NCBI GenBank assembly: GCA_947504195.1
Contig: CANNGN010000004.1
Span: forward strand, 1 to 64,000
Origin: an uncultured Vibrio sp.
GTDB lineage: Bacteria; Pseudomonadota; Gammaproteobacteria; Enterobacterales; Vibrionaceae
Reading direction: 5' to 3'
Length of the DNA: 64,000 bases
Below the pieces are notes generated by a model. That model was given only the letters and a program-made list of their open reading frames with translations, was not told where the DNA came from and did no database searches. A program made the position numbers and the translations under genes. The first letter of the stretch is position 1. Each line of letters starts with the position of its first letter. Of the stretch, positions 49,542-64,000 are shown one piece after another.

Positions 49542-51809
49542 TTAATGAACCGCTTCTTCCTTATTGCCGACATACTTAAACTTAAGAGTGTCGTCAACAA
49601 GCGTCACTTTGACTGTGCCGCCACCGACTAATGAACCAAACAATAATTCATTTGCTAGTGGTTTTTTCAACTTCTCTTGTATGACACGCCCCATTGGACG
49701 AGCGCCCATCGCTTTATCGTACCCTCGTACCGCTAACCAACGGCGCGCTTCCTCAGATACTTCAAGCGAAACTCCTCGAGTGTCGAGCTGTGCTTGTAAT
49801 TCGACAATAAACTTATCAACAACTTGATGGATAACTTGTTCATCTAGGCTATTAAACCAGATAATATTATCCAAACGATTTCGGAATTCAGGACTAAATA
49901 CTTTCTTAATTTCAACCATAGCATCTGAGCTATTATCTTGCTGAATTAGTCCAATGGATTTCTTAACAGTTTCATTCACACCCGCATTCGTTGTCATAAC
50001 AAGAATCACATTACGAAAATCCGCTTTGCGCCCATTGTTGTCAGTCAACGTTCCATTATCCATCACTTGAAGTAATAAATTGAAAATGTCTGGATGCGCT
50101 TTTTCAATTTCATCCAATAACACAACAGAGTGAGGATGCTTAATAACAGCATCAGTTAATAAACCACCTTGATCATAACCAACATAACCAGGAGGTGCTC
50201 CAATTAAACGACTAACTGAATGACGTTCACCGTATTCAGACATATCAAATCGAAGTAATTCCACACCGAGTAAACGAGATAATTGAAGTGTTACTTCCGT
50301 TTTACCAACTCCTGTCGGTCCTGCAAATAAGAAAGACCCCACTGGTTTATTATCGGCACTCAAGCCAGCTCGAGATAGCTTTATTGCTTCCGACAACGCC
50401 TCTATCGCAGGGTCTTGACCGAACACCATCATTTTCATCTTGCGACCAAGGTGTTGCAGTAAATCTTTATCAGAATTATTAACCGACTTCTCCGGGATCC
50501 TGGCCATCTTCGCTACCATCGACTCGATGTCACCAACGCCAACCGTTTTCTTACGTCGACTTGCAGGAACTAATCGCGCTCTTGCTCCCGCCTCATCGAT
50601 GACATCAATTGCTTTATCTGGTAAATGACGCTCGTTAATGTATTTAGCAGACAGTTCAACAGCCGCTCTCAAGGCTTTGTTAGTATATCGAACCTCATGG
50701 TGTGCTTCGTATTTTGGCTTAAGTCCCATCAGGATTTTTGTTGTATCGTCAAGAGAAGGCTCTACCACATCAATTTTTTGGAAACGACGCGATAAAGCAC
50801 GCTCCTTATCAAATACGTTGTTGTATTCTTGATATGTCGTAGAACCAATACAGCGAAGCTTGCCGCTGCTTAATAAAGGTTTAAGTAAGTTAGCCGCATC
50901 GACTTGACCACCAGAAGCCGCACCTGCTCCAATTATGGTGTGGATTTCATCGATAAATAAAATGGCATCTTTTTCTTTTTCTAGCTGTCGCAGCAGAGAC
51001 TTAAATCGCTTTTCAAAATCCCCTCGATATTTCGTACCTGCCAATAAAGAGCCAATATCGAGCGAATAGATAGTACTGTTAAGTATGACATCTGGAACAG
51101 TGCCTTCGACTATCCTCCATGCTAACCCTTCTGCAATTGCGGTCTTGCCGACACCAGCCTCACCCACTAATAAAGGATTATTTTTGCGGCGGCGACATAA
51201 CACTTGAATTGTACGTTCTAATTCAAAGTCTCGACCGATTAATGGGTCGATGTGGCCTTGAGCTGCAACATGGTTTAAGTTAGTTGCAAAACTATCTAGG
51301 CGCTCTTCACTTTGCGTTTCTTCACCACTTTCAGCACCAAAGGAGTCTGATGAAGGATCTTCACTACTGTCAGAAGCTTTGGTTATTCCATGAGAAATAA
51401 AGTTCACGATATCTAAACGACTAATATCATTTTTCTTAAGAATGAAAGCAGCTTGAGATTCTTGTTCACTAAAGATTGCGACTAATACATTCGCGCCTGA
51501 GACTTCATTTCGTCCAGAAGATTGGACATGGAAAACAGCTCGTTGTAATACTCGCTGAAAACTGAGCGTTGGCTGAGTTTCGCGAGTTTCATCATTTTCT
51601 GGGATAAGTGGTGTTGTTTGGTCGATAAAAATATCCAACTCACGCTGAATAGCTATGATATCGGCTTGGCTAGCCATCAAAGCTTCTTGAGCTGAATTAT
51701 TTTCAAGCAATGCTAGCAAGAGGTGTTCAACTGTCATATATTCATGACGCTTTTCCCTAGCGCGAGCAAATGCACCATTTAAACTTGACTCTAATTCTTT
51801 GTTAAGCAT
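49542..51809 (-). CDS. clpA: ATP-dependent Clp protease ATPase subunit ClpA
   Basis: A 755-residue double-AAA+ unfoldase. I chose ATG 51809 behind GAGGAGG; the frame extends 10 codons further up without such a site. It has a double-Clp N domain (1-~145), D1 ([13 protein letters not shown] near 215; [13 protein letters not shown]), D2 ([13 protein letters not shown] near 495) and the ClpP-binding IGL loop ([10 protein letters not shown] near 615). It unfolds substrates for ClpP and receives N-end-rule proteins through ClpS, encoded just upstream. Confidence 0.97.
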   Translation of the reverse strand: MLNKELESSLNGAFARAREKRHEYMTVEHLLLALLENNSAQEALMASQADIIAIQRELDIFIDQTTPLIPENDETRETQPTLSFQRVLQRAVFHVQSSGRNEVSGANVLVAIFSEQESQAAFILKKNDISRLDIVNFISHGITKASDSSEDPSSDSFGAESGEETQSEERLDSFATNLNHVAAQGHIDPLIGRDFELERTIQVLCRRRKNNPLLVGEAGVGKTAIAEGLAWRIVEGTVPDVILNSTIYSLDIGSLLAGTKYRGDFEKRFKSLLRQLEKEKDAILFIDEIHTIIGAGAASGGQVDAANLLKPLLSSGKLRCIGSTTYQEYNNVFDKERALSRRFQKIDVVEPSLDDTTKILMGLKPKYEAHHEVRYTNKALRAAVELSAKYINERHLPDKAIDVIDEAGARARLVPASRRKKTVGVGDIESMVAKMARIPEKSVNNSDKDLLQHLGRKMKMMVFGQDPAIEALSEAIKLSRAGLSADNKPVGSFLFAGPTGVGKTEVTLQLSRLLGVELLRFDMSEYGERHSVSRLIGAPPGYVGYDQGGLLTDAVIKHPHSVVLLDEIEKAHPDIFNLLLQVMDNGTLTDNNGRKADFRNVILVMTTNAGVNETVKKSIGLIQQDNSSDAMVEIKKVFSPEFRNRLDNIIWFNSLDEQVIHQVVDKFIVELQAQLDTRGVSLEVSEEARRWLAVRGYDKAMGARPMGRVIQEKLKKPLANELLFGSLVGGGTVKVTLVDDTLKFKYVGNKEEAVH

Positions 51810-51851
51810 TGAAACCTCCTCATAGAACAACTCTGTCATTCTCAGTAAGTA

Positions 51852-52172
51852 TTAGGCTTGCTCCATCGTACATAGTAATGGGTGTTCATGTTCTCTAGAG
51901 TACGCTGTAACTTGCGCTACTTTTGTTTCTGCAACTTCTGCAGTATAGGTACCACATATTGCTTTTCCTTCATAATGTACCCGCAACATCACTTGTGTCG
52001 CTCGTTCTTCGGTTAACGAAAAGAACTTCTCAAGTATCTCGATGACAAAATCCATTGGCGTGTAATCATCATTCATTAATATGACGTGGTACTTACCCGG
52101 TGGTTGAATCGCTGTCCTTTCTTTCTCCAGTAAATCCGAGCCTGGAGTGACCCATTCAAAATTTTTACTCAT
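51852..52172 (-). CDS. clpS: ClpS adaptor protein
   Basis: A 106-residue adaptor. [24 protein letters not shown] (28-51) is the N-degron-binding motif, and [24 protein letters not shown] forms the rest of the fold. It delivers proteins with N-terminal Leu, Phe, Tyr or Trp to ClpA. The clpA start lies 42 bases downstream. Confidence 0.97.
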   Translation of the reverse strand: MSKNFEWVTPGSDLLEKERTAIQPPGKYHVILMNDDYTPMDFVIEILEKFFSLTEERATQVMLRVHYEGKAICGTYTAEVAETKVAQVTAYSREHEHPLLCTMEQA

Positions 52173-52643
52173 AACGACCGCTTGTGAGAGTTTTCCAATG
52201 TGGTATTAGCTGATATCTAGAATTTCAAGCCACTTAAATTAAAACGATTAAGCGATACTTGAAGCTTCAGAAAAACATCTCATATATAGAGACTAATCTA
52301 CGTATTGTATCGCCGCAAATAAAAGATAGCTATTTTAGCAATCGATTTTTCCTATTGATCGAATTTCAGGCAATTGAATTTGTTAATAAACTCTCTACTT
52401 CATACTATCACTAGTCGTATAGTTATAGAAATGTTAACAAAATGGTAAATTGTTGCAAAGTGTTCGATATTTACACTGTTACACTATTGACTGAACTTAT
52501 CGATTGTTTAAATTGGTTGCAGAGTGTTTAGTTTGTGTTCATGCACATGACGCTCAAAACGTCACAAATGACGAGGCTAATTTTAGGCTCAGTCATTTTG
52601 AATAATCCAATCATTGGTAAAAAATGCATGAGGGATGTATAGC
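52173..52643. promoter_or_regulatory. Divergent clpS/cspD region with structured cspD leader
   Basis: This 471-base gap has no supported ORF. Near cspD a strong imperfect hairpin (52566-52598) is followed by TTTTG, and CCAATCATTGG (52607-52617) forms a further palindrome. These features suggest a structured 5' UTR, though no transcription start can be fixed. Confidence 0.5.
52566..52598 (+). promoter_or_regulatory. Terminator-like hairpin in the cspD leader
   Basis: AAATGAC-GAG-CTAA pairs with TTAG-CTC-GTCATTT apart from one mismatch and one bulge, and T residues follow. It ends 45 bases before the cspD start. It might attenuate or stabilise the mRNA. Confidence 0.5.
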
Positions 52644-52865
52644 ATGGCTACAGGTACAGTGAAATGGTTTAATAATGCAAAAGGATTTGGGTTTATTTGT
52701 CCTGAGGGTGAAGAAAGCGATATTTTCGCACATTATTCTACAATAAAAATGGATGGTTACCGTACGCTAAAAGCCGGTCAGCAGGTGTCCTATGAAGTAG
52801 AGCAAGGCCCTAAAGGCTACCACGCCAGTTGTGTCGTTCCCGTAGGTGGCGATTTCGCAAAATAA
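52644..52865 (+). CDS. cspD: Cold-shock-like protein CspD
   Basis: A 73-residue OB-fold nucleic-acid-binding protein. ATG 52644 is preferred to ATG 52635 because AGGGA ends 8 bases before it. RNP1 KGFGFICP and RNP2-like DIFAHYS are present. CspD in E. coli is induced in stationary phase rather than by cold and inhibits replication. It lies beside clpS-clpA, as in enterics. Confidence 0.93.
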   Translation: MATGTVKWFNNAKGFGFICPEGEESDIFAHYSTIKMDGYRTLKAGQQVSYEVEQGPKGYHASCVVPVGGDFAK

Positions 52866-52901
52866 GTTTTCTTTCCACCGCGAACAGTTACAACAAAATA
52901 A

Positions 52902-52926
52902 AAACCGCCAGTCAGGCGGTTTTTTT
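52902..52926. terminator. Bidirectional terminator between cspD and icd
   Basis: AAAACCGCC/GGCGGTTTT around AGTCA, with A residues before and T residues after, lies between the convergent cspD and icd genes. Confidence 0.92.
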
Positions 52927-52947
52927 CGTTACGTATATTGTACAAGC

Positions 52948-55502
<2,555 letters not shown>

Positions 55503-56234
55503 ATGTCGGTCTCTGGCACGAAGCAAGAAGCACAGCAAAAGAAAAGATCTACCTCGACACATAAAACTCGTAGAAACCAATCAAAGAAGACGAATAATAC
55601 AAACTGGGCGAGTAATTCGTCCCATTCATCACGTCATAAAAATACGAATAAAAAGCCCAGATTACCTGCTGATAAACAAAGAGTTATTATCTTTAATAAA
55701 CCTTTTGACACGCTCAGTCAATTTACCGATGGTCAAGGTAGAAAAACATTAGCTGATTATATAACCGTCAAAGAAGTGTATGCTGCTGGCCGCCTTGATC
55801 GAGACAGTGAAGGTCTATTGTTATTAACCAATGATGGACAGTTACAAGCACGCCTTACGCAACCTAATTCTAAGTTACCCAAGACATACTGGGTACAGGT
55901 TGATGGTGCTCCGACAGAGGGTGACTTGGACAAATTACGAGCTGGTGTTGAACTTAAAGATGGCCTGACATTACCCGCTCAAATCGAAAAAATGGAAACC
56001 CCAAATGTCTGGCGTCGTGAACCACCTGTTCGTTTTCGAGCTAATATTCCAACAACATGGCTTTCTATTACGATTATCGAAGGCAGGAATAGACAAGTAC
56101 GAAGAATGACCGCTCATATCGGTTTTCCTACACTACGTCTAATTCGTCATTCAATTGGAGGTTATCAACTCGACGATTTACAACCAGGAGAGTGGCGCGA
56201 CATTAGCCCCAATAAAGGGGCTAGTAAATCTTAA
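55503..56234 (+). CDS. rluE: 23S rRNA pseudouridine synthase RluE
   Basis: A 243-residue RsuA-family enzyme without an S4 domain. The first ~50 residues are an unstructured, strongly basic tail rich in Lys, Ser, Thr and Asn. The catalytic domain has [19 protein letters not shown] with the catalytic Asp (near 98) and [22 protein letters not shown] (near 195). RluE makes pseudouridine 2457 in 23S rRNA. Its stop overlaps that of hisIE in TTAA. Confidence 0.92.
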   Translation: MSVSGTKQEAQQKKRSTSTHKTRRNQSKKTNNTNWASNSSHSSRHKNTNKKPRLPADKQRVIIFNKPFDTLSQFTDGQGRKTLADYITVKEVYAAGRLDRDSEGLLLLTNDGQLQARLTQPNSKLPKTYWVQVDGAPTEGDLDKLRAGVELKDGLTLPAQIEKMETPNVWRREPPVRFRANIPTTWLSITIIEGRNRQVRRMTAHIGFPTLRLIRHSIGGYQLDDLQPGEWRDISPNKGASKS

Positions 56235-56862
56235 TTGTGACGTTCTTTTAATTTATCGATGACAACACTCAACGACATATCTTGATCTTGCAGCAACACC
56301 AAAAGGTGATAAATCAAATCGGCAGATTCGCATACGAGTTCAGGCTTATCGCCTGATGTAGCAGCAAGTGCTACCTCAACACCTTCCTCTCCGACTTTTT
56401 GTGAGATACGCTTAGTACCACGATTGTATAGACTCGCGGTGTACGACGAATCTGGATCGGCATCTTTGCGTGCAGCTAATAGCTCTTCGAGTTGATGAAG
56501 CCATACCATCTGAGTCTCTTCTTGCTTATCACCATCCCAACATGTTGTGGTTCCAGTGTGGCAAGTTGGGCCAACAGGGTTAACCTTGATCAACAACGTA
56601 TCTCTGTCGCAGTCTAATGCTGCATTTTTCAATTGCAGCACATTACCCGACGTTTCACCTTTGGTCCAAAGGCGCTGTTTGGTACGAGAAAAAAACGTTA
56701 CGTGTCCTGTTTCAAACGTTTTCGCCAGTGCAGCCTCGTCCATATACCCCATCATGAGTACTTGGCTAGAGGTATAATCCTGGATAATGGCGGGAATCAA
56801 TCCATCGACTTTATCCCAATCAATACGAGTACTGATAGTTTCTAAGGTGTTTACTGGATTGC

Positions 56863-56866
<4 letters not shown>
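56231..56866 (-). CDS. hisI: Bifunctional phosphoribosyl-AMP cyclohydrolase / phosphoribosyl-ATP pyrophosphatase HisIE
   Basis: A 211-residue fusion. The HisI part (1-~115) has [18 protein letters not shown] and the metal motif [25 protein letters not shown]; the HisE part follows ([24 protein letters not shown]). It performs the second and third steps of histidine synthesis. It is last in the operon, overlapping hisF by four bases. Confidence 0.98.
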
Positions 56867-58370
<1,504 letters not shown>

Positions 58371-58985
58371 TTATAGCTCTAAGAAGTTTTGAATCAGTTT
58401 AGAACCCGCTTTGCTCGAACGCTCGGGGTGGAATTGAACGCCATAGTAGTTACCACTTTGGATCGCGGCACTGAATGGTGAGCCATAAGTACACGAGGCA
58501 ATAGTGTACTCTCCCACCGACATAGCAAAACTATGAACAAAATAAAAATACTGGTCGCTATCGATATCGTTGAATAACGGATGATCGCCAACCACATCTA
58601 TGGTGTTCCAACCCATGTGAGGTAGTGGTAAATCCCCTGTATCCATCAAGCGAACTTCGCCTTCACACAGTGATAAGCATGGGACGATTTGATCGGCTTT
58701 TTGACCTTTTTCTTCAGATAACTTACCTAGCAACTGCATGCCCAAGCATATGCCTAGTACTGGCTTCTCTACTTTCTTAACCAGTTCAATCAAGTTGCGT
58801 TCTTCGAGGTTTTTCATCGCTTCACTTGCTGTTCCTACACCAGGCAAAAACAACTTATCAGCACCTAAAACTACGTCAGGTTCTTTTGAAATCACAACAG
58901 GATAACCGAGGCGCTCAATTGCAAATTTAACCGATGAAACATTGGCACAACCAGTATCGATAATAACAACATTCGGTTTTGACAT
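58371..58985 (-). CDS. hisH: Imidazole glycerol phosphate synthase amidotransferase subunit HisH
   Basis: A 204-residue class I glutamine amidotransferase. The nucleophile Cys is in [13 protein letters not shown] (near 80), and the His-Glu pair in [13 protein letters not shown] (near 185). It supplies ammonia to HisF. It starts on the last base of the hisB stop. Confidence 0.98.
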   Translation of the reverse strand: MSKPNVVIIDTGCANVSSVKFAIERLGYPVVISKEPDVVLGADKLFLPGVGTASEAMKNLEERNLIELVKKVEKPVLGICLGMQLLGKLSEEKGQKADQIVPCLSLCEGEVRLMDTGDLPLPHMGWNTIDVVGDHPLFNDIDSDQYFYFVHSFAMSVGEYTIASCTYGSPFSAAIQSGNYYGVQFHPERSSKAGSKLIQNFLEL

Positions 58986-60058
58986 TAGAGAACTCCCTTA
59001 CTGCTCGGCAAATCATTTCCTTCTACTTTGATAGCCTGACGTAAGGTACGGCCAAACGCTTTAAACAGGCTTTCAATAATATGATGATCATTTTTTCCAG
59101 CCGATGAAAGGTGTAAGGTGCACGCCATCGAATCAGACAAGGAGCGGAAGAAGTGATAAACCATTTCAGTCGAAAGTTCGCCAACAAGTTCACGACTAAA
59201 TTCGGCGTCAAACTTAAAGTATGGACGACCTGAAATATCAAGAGCGCATTGGGCTAAACACTCATCCATAGGCAAGGAGAAACCGAAACGCCCAATACCG
59301 CGTTTATCGCCTAATGCTTCTTTTAATGCTTGGCCTAATGCAAGAGCAGTATCTTCAATCGTATGATGGTCATCGATATGAAGATCGCCATCGACTTTCA
59401 ACTTCAATTGGAATCCGCCATGAGTCGCGATCTGGTCTAGCATATGGTCAAAGAAGCCAAGTCCCGTTTCAATACTGGTTCCGCCAGTCTCATCTAAGTT
59501 GACATTAACCTGAATATCCGTCTCTTTAGTCTTACGAATAACTTCGGCCGTACGTGGTTTGGTTGTCAACATTTTAACAATCAGCGGCCAGCCCATCGTC
59601 TCAGGGTGGTACTGGATCCCCTGAATGGCCATATTTTCAGCCAATTGTATATCGGTAATACGATCCCCAATAACAACTGAAGATTGGAAATCGACCAATC
59701 CATTTTGAAGGTAGTCTTTAACCATACCCAGCTTTGGCTTACGACATGTACAATTATCAGACTCAAAGTGAGGACAAATTAATACGTCGTCAAATACGAC
59801 CCCTTGAGATTCGAAAAACTCCATCATCATATTATGAGGCGCATCAAACTCTTCTTGCGGGTAACTGCTTGTACCAAGTCCATCTTGATTTGTAACCATC
59901 ACTAGACGGTAGCCAGCTTGTTGTAGCGCTAATAAACTTGGAATCACCAAAGGTTCGAATTTCAATTTATCCAAACGGTCAACTTGAAAGTCGACAGGAG
60001 GCTCAACGATCAAAGTACCATCGCGATCGATAAATAGTATTTTTTGCTGCTTACTCAC
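58985..60058 (-). CDS. hisB: Bifunctional histidinol-phosphatase / IGP dehydratase HisB
   Basis: A 357-residue fusion. The N-terminal HAD phosphatase (1-~165) has FIDRDGTL with Asp10 and Asp12 as catalytic residues and a Cys/His zinc loop ([15 protein letters not shown]). The C-terminal IGP dehydratase follows with metal-binding [15 protein letters not shown] and [17 protein letters not shown]. It performs the seventh and ninth steps of the pathway. Confidence 0.98.
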   Translation of the reverse strand: MSKQQKILFIDRDGTLIVEPPVDFQVDRLDKLKFEPLVIPSLLALQQAGYRLVMVTNQDGLGTSSYPQEEFDAPHNMMMEFFESQGVVFDDVLICPHFESDNCTCRKPKLGMVKDYLQNGLVDFQSSVVIGDRITDIQLAENMAIQGIQYHPETMGWPLIVKMLTTKPRTAEVIRKTKETDIQVNVNLDETGGTSIETGLGFFDHMLDQIATHGGFQLKLKVDGDLHIDDHHTIEDTALALGQALKEALGDKRGIGRFGFSLPMDECLAQCALDISGRPYFKFDAEFSRELVGELSTEMVYHFFRSLSDSMACTLHLSSAGKNDHHIIESLFKAFGRTLRQAIKVEGNDLPSSKGVL

Positions 60059-60085
60059 AGGAGTGTCCTTTTCAATCTAACGTAG

Positions 60086-60112
60086 AGGAAGGGCTACAGA
60101 TTAACCCTTCCT
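60086..60112 (-). repeat. Intercistronic hairpin between hisC and hisB
   Basis: AGGAAGGG (60086-60093) and CCCTTCCT (60105-60112) are perfect arms with an 11-base loop, inside the 64-base gap that is the widest in the operon. No T run follows on the minus strand, so it is more likely an mRNA stability or processing element than a terminator. Confidence 0.6.
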
Positions 60113-60122
60113 TTGCGGCTAA

Positions 60123-62461
<2,339 letters not shown>

Positions 62462-62466
62462 AATGC

Positions 62467-63366
62467 TTACTCCATCATTTTCTCAATAGGAAGTACAAGA
62501 ATCGAACTTGCACCCAACGCTTTCAATTGCTCCATCGTTTCCCAGAATAAGTTCTCCGAACTCACTAGGTGCACGGCAACGCGAGACTTATCTTGAGAAA
62601 GAGGCAATACTGTTGGATCTTCCGCGCCAGGTAGAATTTGCTTAATCGCATCTAACTTATCGACTGGAGCATGCAACATAATGTACTTAGATTCTTTCGC
62701 TTGCTGAACACCATTCATACGAGTCAATAGCTTAGCGATAAGTGCTTCTTTTTCTTCTAGAAATTCACCTTTACGTTGAATTAGCACAGCTTTTGATTCA
62801 AAAATAACTTCCGCTTCTTTTAAACCATTCGCTTCAAGAGTTGCACCCGTTGACACTAAATCAGCAATCGCGTCTGCTAATCCAGCTCGAGGAGCCACTT
62901 CTACTGACCCAGTTAACATACATGTGCTAAACGGAATACCTTGCTCATCCATATACGCCTTTAATAGTTGAGGATAAGTAGTGGCAATACGCTTGTTAGC
63001 CAAGTCTTGTGGGCCGTTGTACTCGTCGTCTTTATCAATTGCAATAGACAAACGACATCCACCGAAGTCCATTCGGCGCAGCGTAACAAATTCGCTAGGT
63101 TCGTTTAATGCAAAACGGTCTAAACGCTCTTCTTCCAATACGTTCTCACCAACAAACCCAAGATCAACAACGCCATCCATAATTAATCCTGGAATATCAT
63201 CGTCACGAACCAAAAGTAAATCGATAGGCATATTTTGAGAGTGTACAACTAGACGTTCACCCATCACGTTAAATTTCACGCCACATTTTTTAAGTAGAGC
63301 CATACACTCTTTACTCAAGCGACCTTTTTTCTGTATCGCAATTCTCAAACGTTGTGTCATTGGCAT
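62467..63366 (-). CDS. hisG: ATP phosphoribosyltransferase HisG
   Basis: A 299-residue long-form HisG with a C-terminal ACT-like regulatory domain (about 225-299). [20 protein letters not shown] opens the N domain and [19 protein letters not shown] (near 160) is the PRPP-binding loop. It commits ATP and PRPP to histidine synthesis and is feedback-inhibited by histidine. AAGGA lies 8 bases before ATG 63366. Expression is under the leader attenuator upstream. Confidence 0.98.
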   Translation of the reverse strand: MPMTQRLRIAIQKKGRLSKECMALLKKCGVKFNVMGERLVVHSQNMPIDLLLVRDDDIPGLIMDGVVDLGFVGENVLEEERLDRFALNEPSEFVTLRRMDFGGCRLSIAIDKDDEYNGPQDLANKRIATTYPQLLKAYMDEQGIPFSTCMLTGSVEVAPRAGLADAIADLVSTGATLEANGLKEAEVIFESKAVLIQRKGEFLEEKEALIAKLLTRMNGVQQAKESKYIMLHAPVDKLDAIKQILPGAEDPTVLPLSQDKSRVAVHLVSSENLFWETMEQLKALGASSILVLPIEKMME

Positions 63367-63426
63367 TTCATAATTCCTTAAATAAATTTGATAATATTCT
63401 CGTGTCTCTTTAGACCAAACTAATAC

Positions 63427-63461
63427 AAAAAACCCCCGGAACGTTAGTCATCCCGAGGGTT
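63427..63461 (-). terminator. His operon attenuator
   Basis: On the minus strand AACCCTCGGGA pairs with TTCCGGGGGTT (few mismatches) and is followed by T6. It lies between the His5 leader peptide and hisG. Competing C/G-rich segments at 63488-63528 (CCGGGAG..., TTCCGGAGG...) would form the alternative structure when the ribosome stalls. Confidence 0.9.
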
Positions 63462-63532
63462 ATAATCTTGAATTCTCTGATTTCACCTCCGGAAGCTATT
63501 GTCTCCCGGATACGCGCACATCTCCCGAAAGA

Positions 63533-63583
63533 CTATAAGGGATGATGATGGTGATGAATAATGTACATTACTTCTACGCGCAT
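63533..63583 (-). CDS. hisL: his operon leader peptide HisL
   Basis: The 16-codon frame MRVEVMYIIHHHHHPL carries five consecutive His codons and ends at TAG about 165 bases before hisG. This is the classic his attenuator arrangement: ribosome stalling at His codons prevents the terminator hairpin and lets transcription into hisG. An internal ATG gives a shorter version. Confidence 0.93.
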   Translation of the reverse strand: MRVEVMYIIHHHHHPL

Positions 63584-63607
63584 GATTATTTTCTTATCTT
63601 TAACATT

Positions 63608-63617
63608 TGTGTACACA
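63608..63617 (-). promoter_or_regulatory. Palindrome in the his promoter region
   Basis: TGTGTACACA is a perfect 10-bp palindrome about 25 bases upstream of the hisL start. It lies where the his promoter is expected. Its function is unknown. Confidence 0.35.
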
Positions 63618-63678
63618 CTACCTTGGCTTTAGACGATTTTCAAGCCTAAAACGCACTTTTACTCAATATTTTTAGCAC

Positions 63679-63849
63679 TTATTTTTTCAACACTAGATAA
63701 GAGAAAAAATGTGCTTCTTGGCGTGAGTTTTCAATTTTTTCACGTACGTCTTGAAATTTAAGACTGTAATGGAACAGTCTCAAAGATAATAACTGCTGCT
63801 TTGAAATATGAAACAGCATTAAATAGATATTAATATAAGTTAAAGCCAT
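63679..63849 (-). CDS. Small ORF of unknown function upstream of hisL
   Basis: A 56-residue frame, MALTYINIYLMLFHISKQQL..., ending YLVLKK. A strong GAGGGAA ribosome site precedes the ATG by about six bases, which is why I include it. A hydrophobic first ~15 residues is followed by a charged, Lys/Arg/Gln-rich region. I do not recognise any family. It lies about 95 bases upstream of hisL on the same strand, with no clear terminator between. Confidence 0.5.
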   Translation of the reverse strand: MALTYINIYLMLFHISKQQLLSLRLFHYSLKFQDVREKIENSRQEAHFFSYLVLKK

Positions 63850-64000
63850 TTAGTTCCCTCATAAACATCCCTATCGAATAAAATACAAACATGACGATTT
63901 TTTCACATAATATGAAACTAAATAAGATAAGATGAGACTAAAGAACCAATTGACTGTTTTTAATTGACAATTGTGTACGTTTCGTATTTTTTTTATTACC
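63850..64000. other. Right-edge A+T-rich region
   Basis: No ORF of note is visible. It probably holds the promoter of the small ORF and the edge of the next gene's regulatory region. Confidence 0.4.

Overview
This 64 kb window reads as core chromosome of a gamma-proteobacterium of the family Vibrionaceae, most likely Vibrio or a close relative. The evidence is combined: mukFEB, a monomeric isocitrate dehydrogenase, PurR and TfoY proteins of the Vibrio type, clpS-clpA-infA-bpt-aat and his operons in the gamma-proteobacterial order, and a moderately low G+C content. Gene density is high and almost all genes are housekeeping. I see no prophage, insertion sequence, CRISPR array, toxin-antitoxin pair or obvious genomic island.

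Layout. 1-3080: the N-terminal end of a very large LapA-type surface adhesin (minus strand, running off the left edge), divergent from a TolC-family export protein and an OmpA-family protein. 3160-4127: a DUF2750 protein and a MazG-like nucleotide pyrophosphohydrolase. 4384-10340 (minus): cobalamin salvage and import (cobT, cobS, cobU, cobC, btuC, btuD) with astE lodged inside. 10585-14423 (plus): sbcB, yohJ-yohK, and purT behind a PurR operator. 14531-19385 (minus): tpm, ihfA, pheT-pheS. 19680-20816: an M20 peptidase. 20817-21640: a tRNA operon (Cys-Gly-Leu-Gly, minus strand) followed by a 117-bp tandem array of broken tRNA-Gly copies. 21839-25380: a TIGR02647-type small protein, a YeeZ-like protein, tdk and aspS. 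25688-28462: DUF72, cmoA, cmoB. 28562-35863 (minus): cmoM-mukF-mukE-mukB. 35979-38676: elyC, purR, tfoY. 38685-42241 (minus): an alpha/beta hydrolase, glgA, glgC. 42553-47701: topA, yciN, aroA and a small envelope protein. 47727-52865: aat-bpt, infA, clpA-clpS, cspD. 52948-56234: icd and rluE. 56231-63583 (minus): a complete his operon (hisGDCBHAFI) with a His5 leader peptide and attenuator. A 56-codon unknown ORF lies just upstream of the his leader.

Functional links. PurR and one of its likely targets, purT, are both present. CmoA, CmoB and CmoM, which act in succession on tRNA wobble uridine, flank the condensin genes. ClpS, ClpA, Aat and Bpt are the N-end-rule adaptor, unfoldase and two tagging enzymes. 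The adhesin, TolC-like protein and OmpA-like protein form an incomplete type I secretion/adhesion locus whose remaining parts should lie to the left.

The least ordinary stretches are the decaying tRNA-Gly/terminator array (20825-21093), the adhesin N-terminus with its TAAG processing motif, the tfoY 5' region without a recognisable cyclic-di-GMP riboswitch, the structured cspD leader, a possible Phe-containing leader ORF before pheS, and the unknown small ORF before the his leader. I found no convincing new multi-gene system. All assignments come from reading the sequence and remembered family features; no database search was run.
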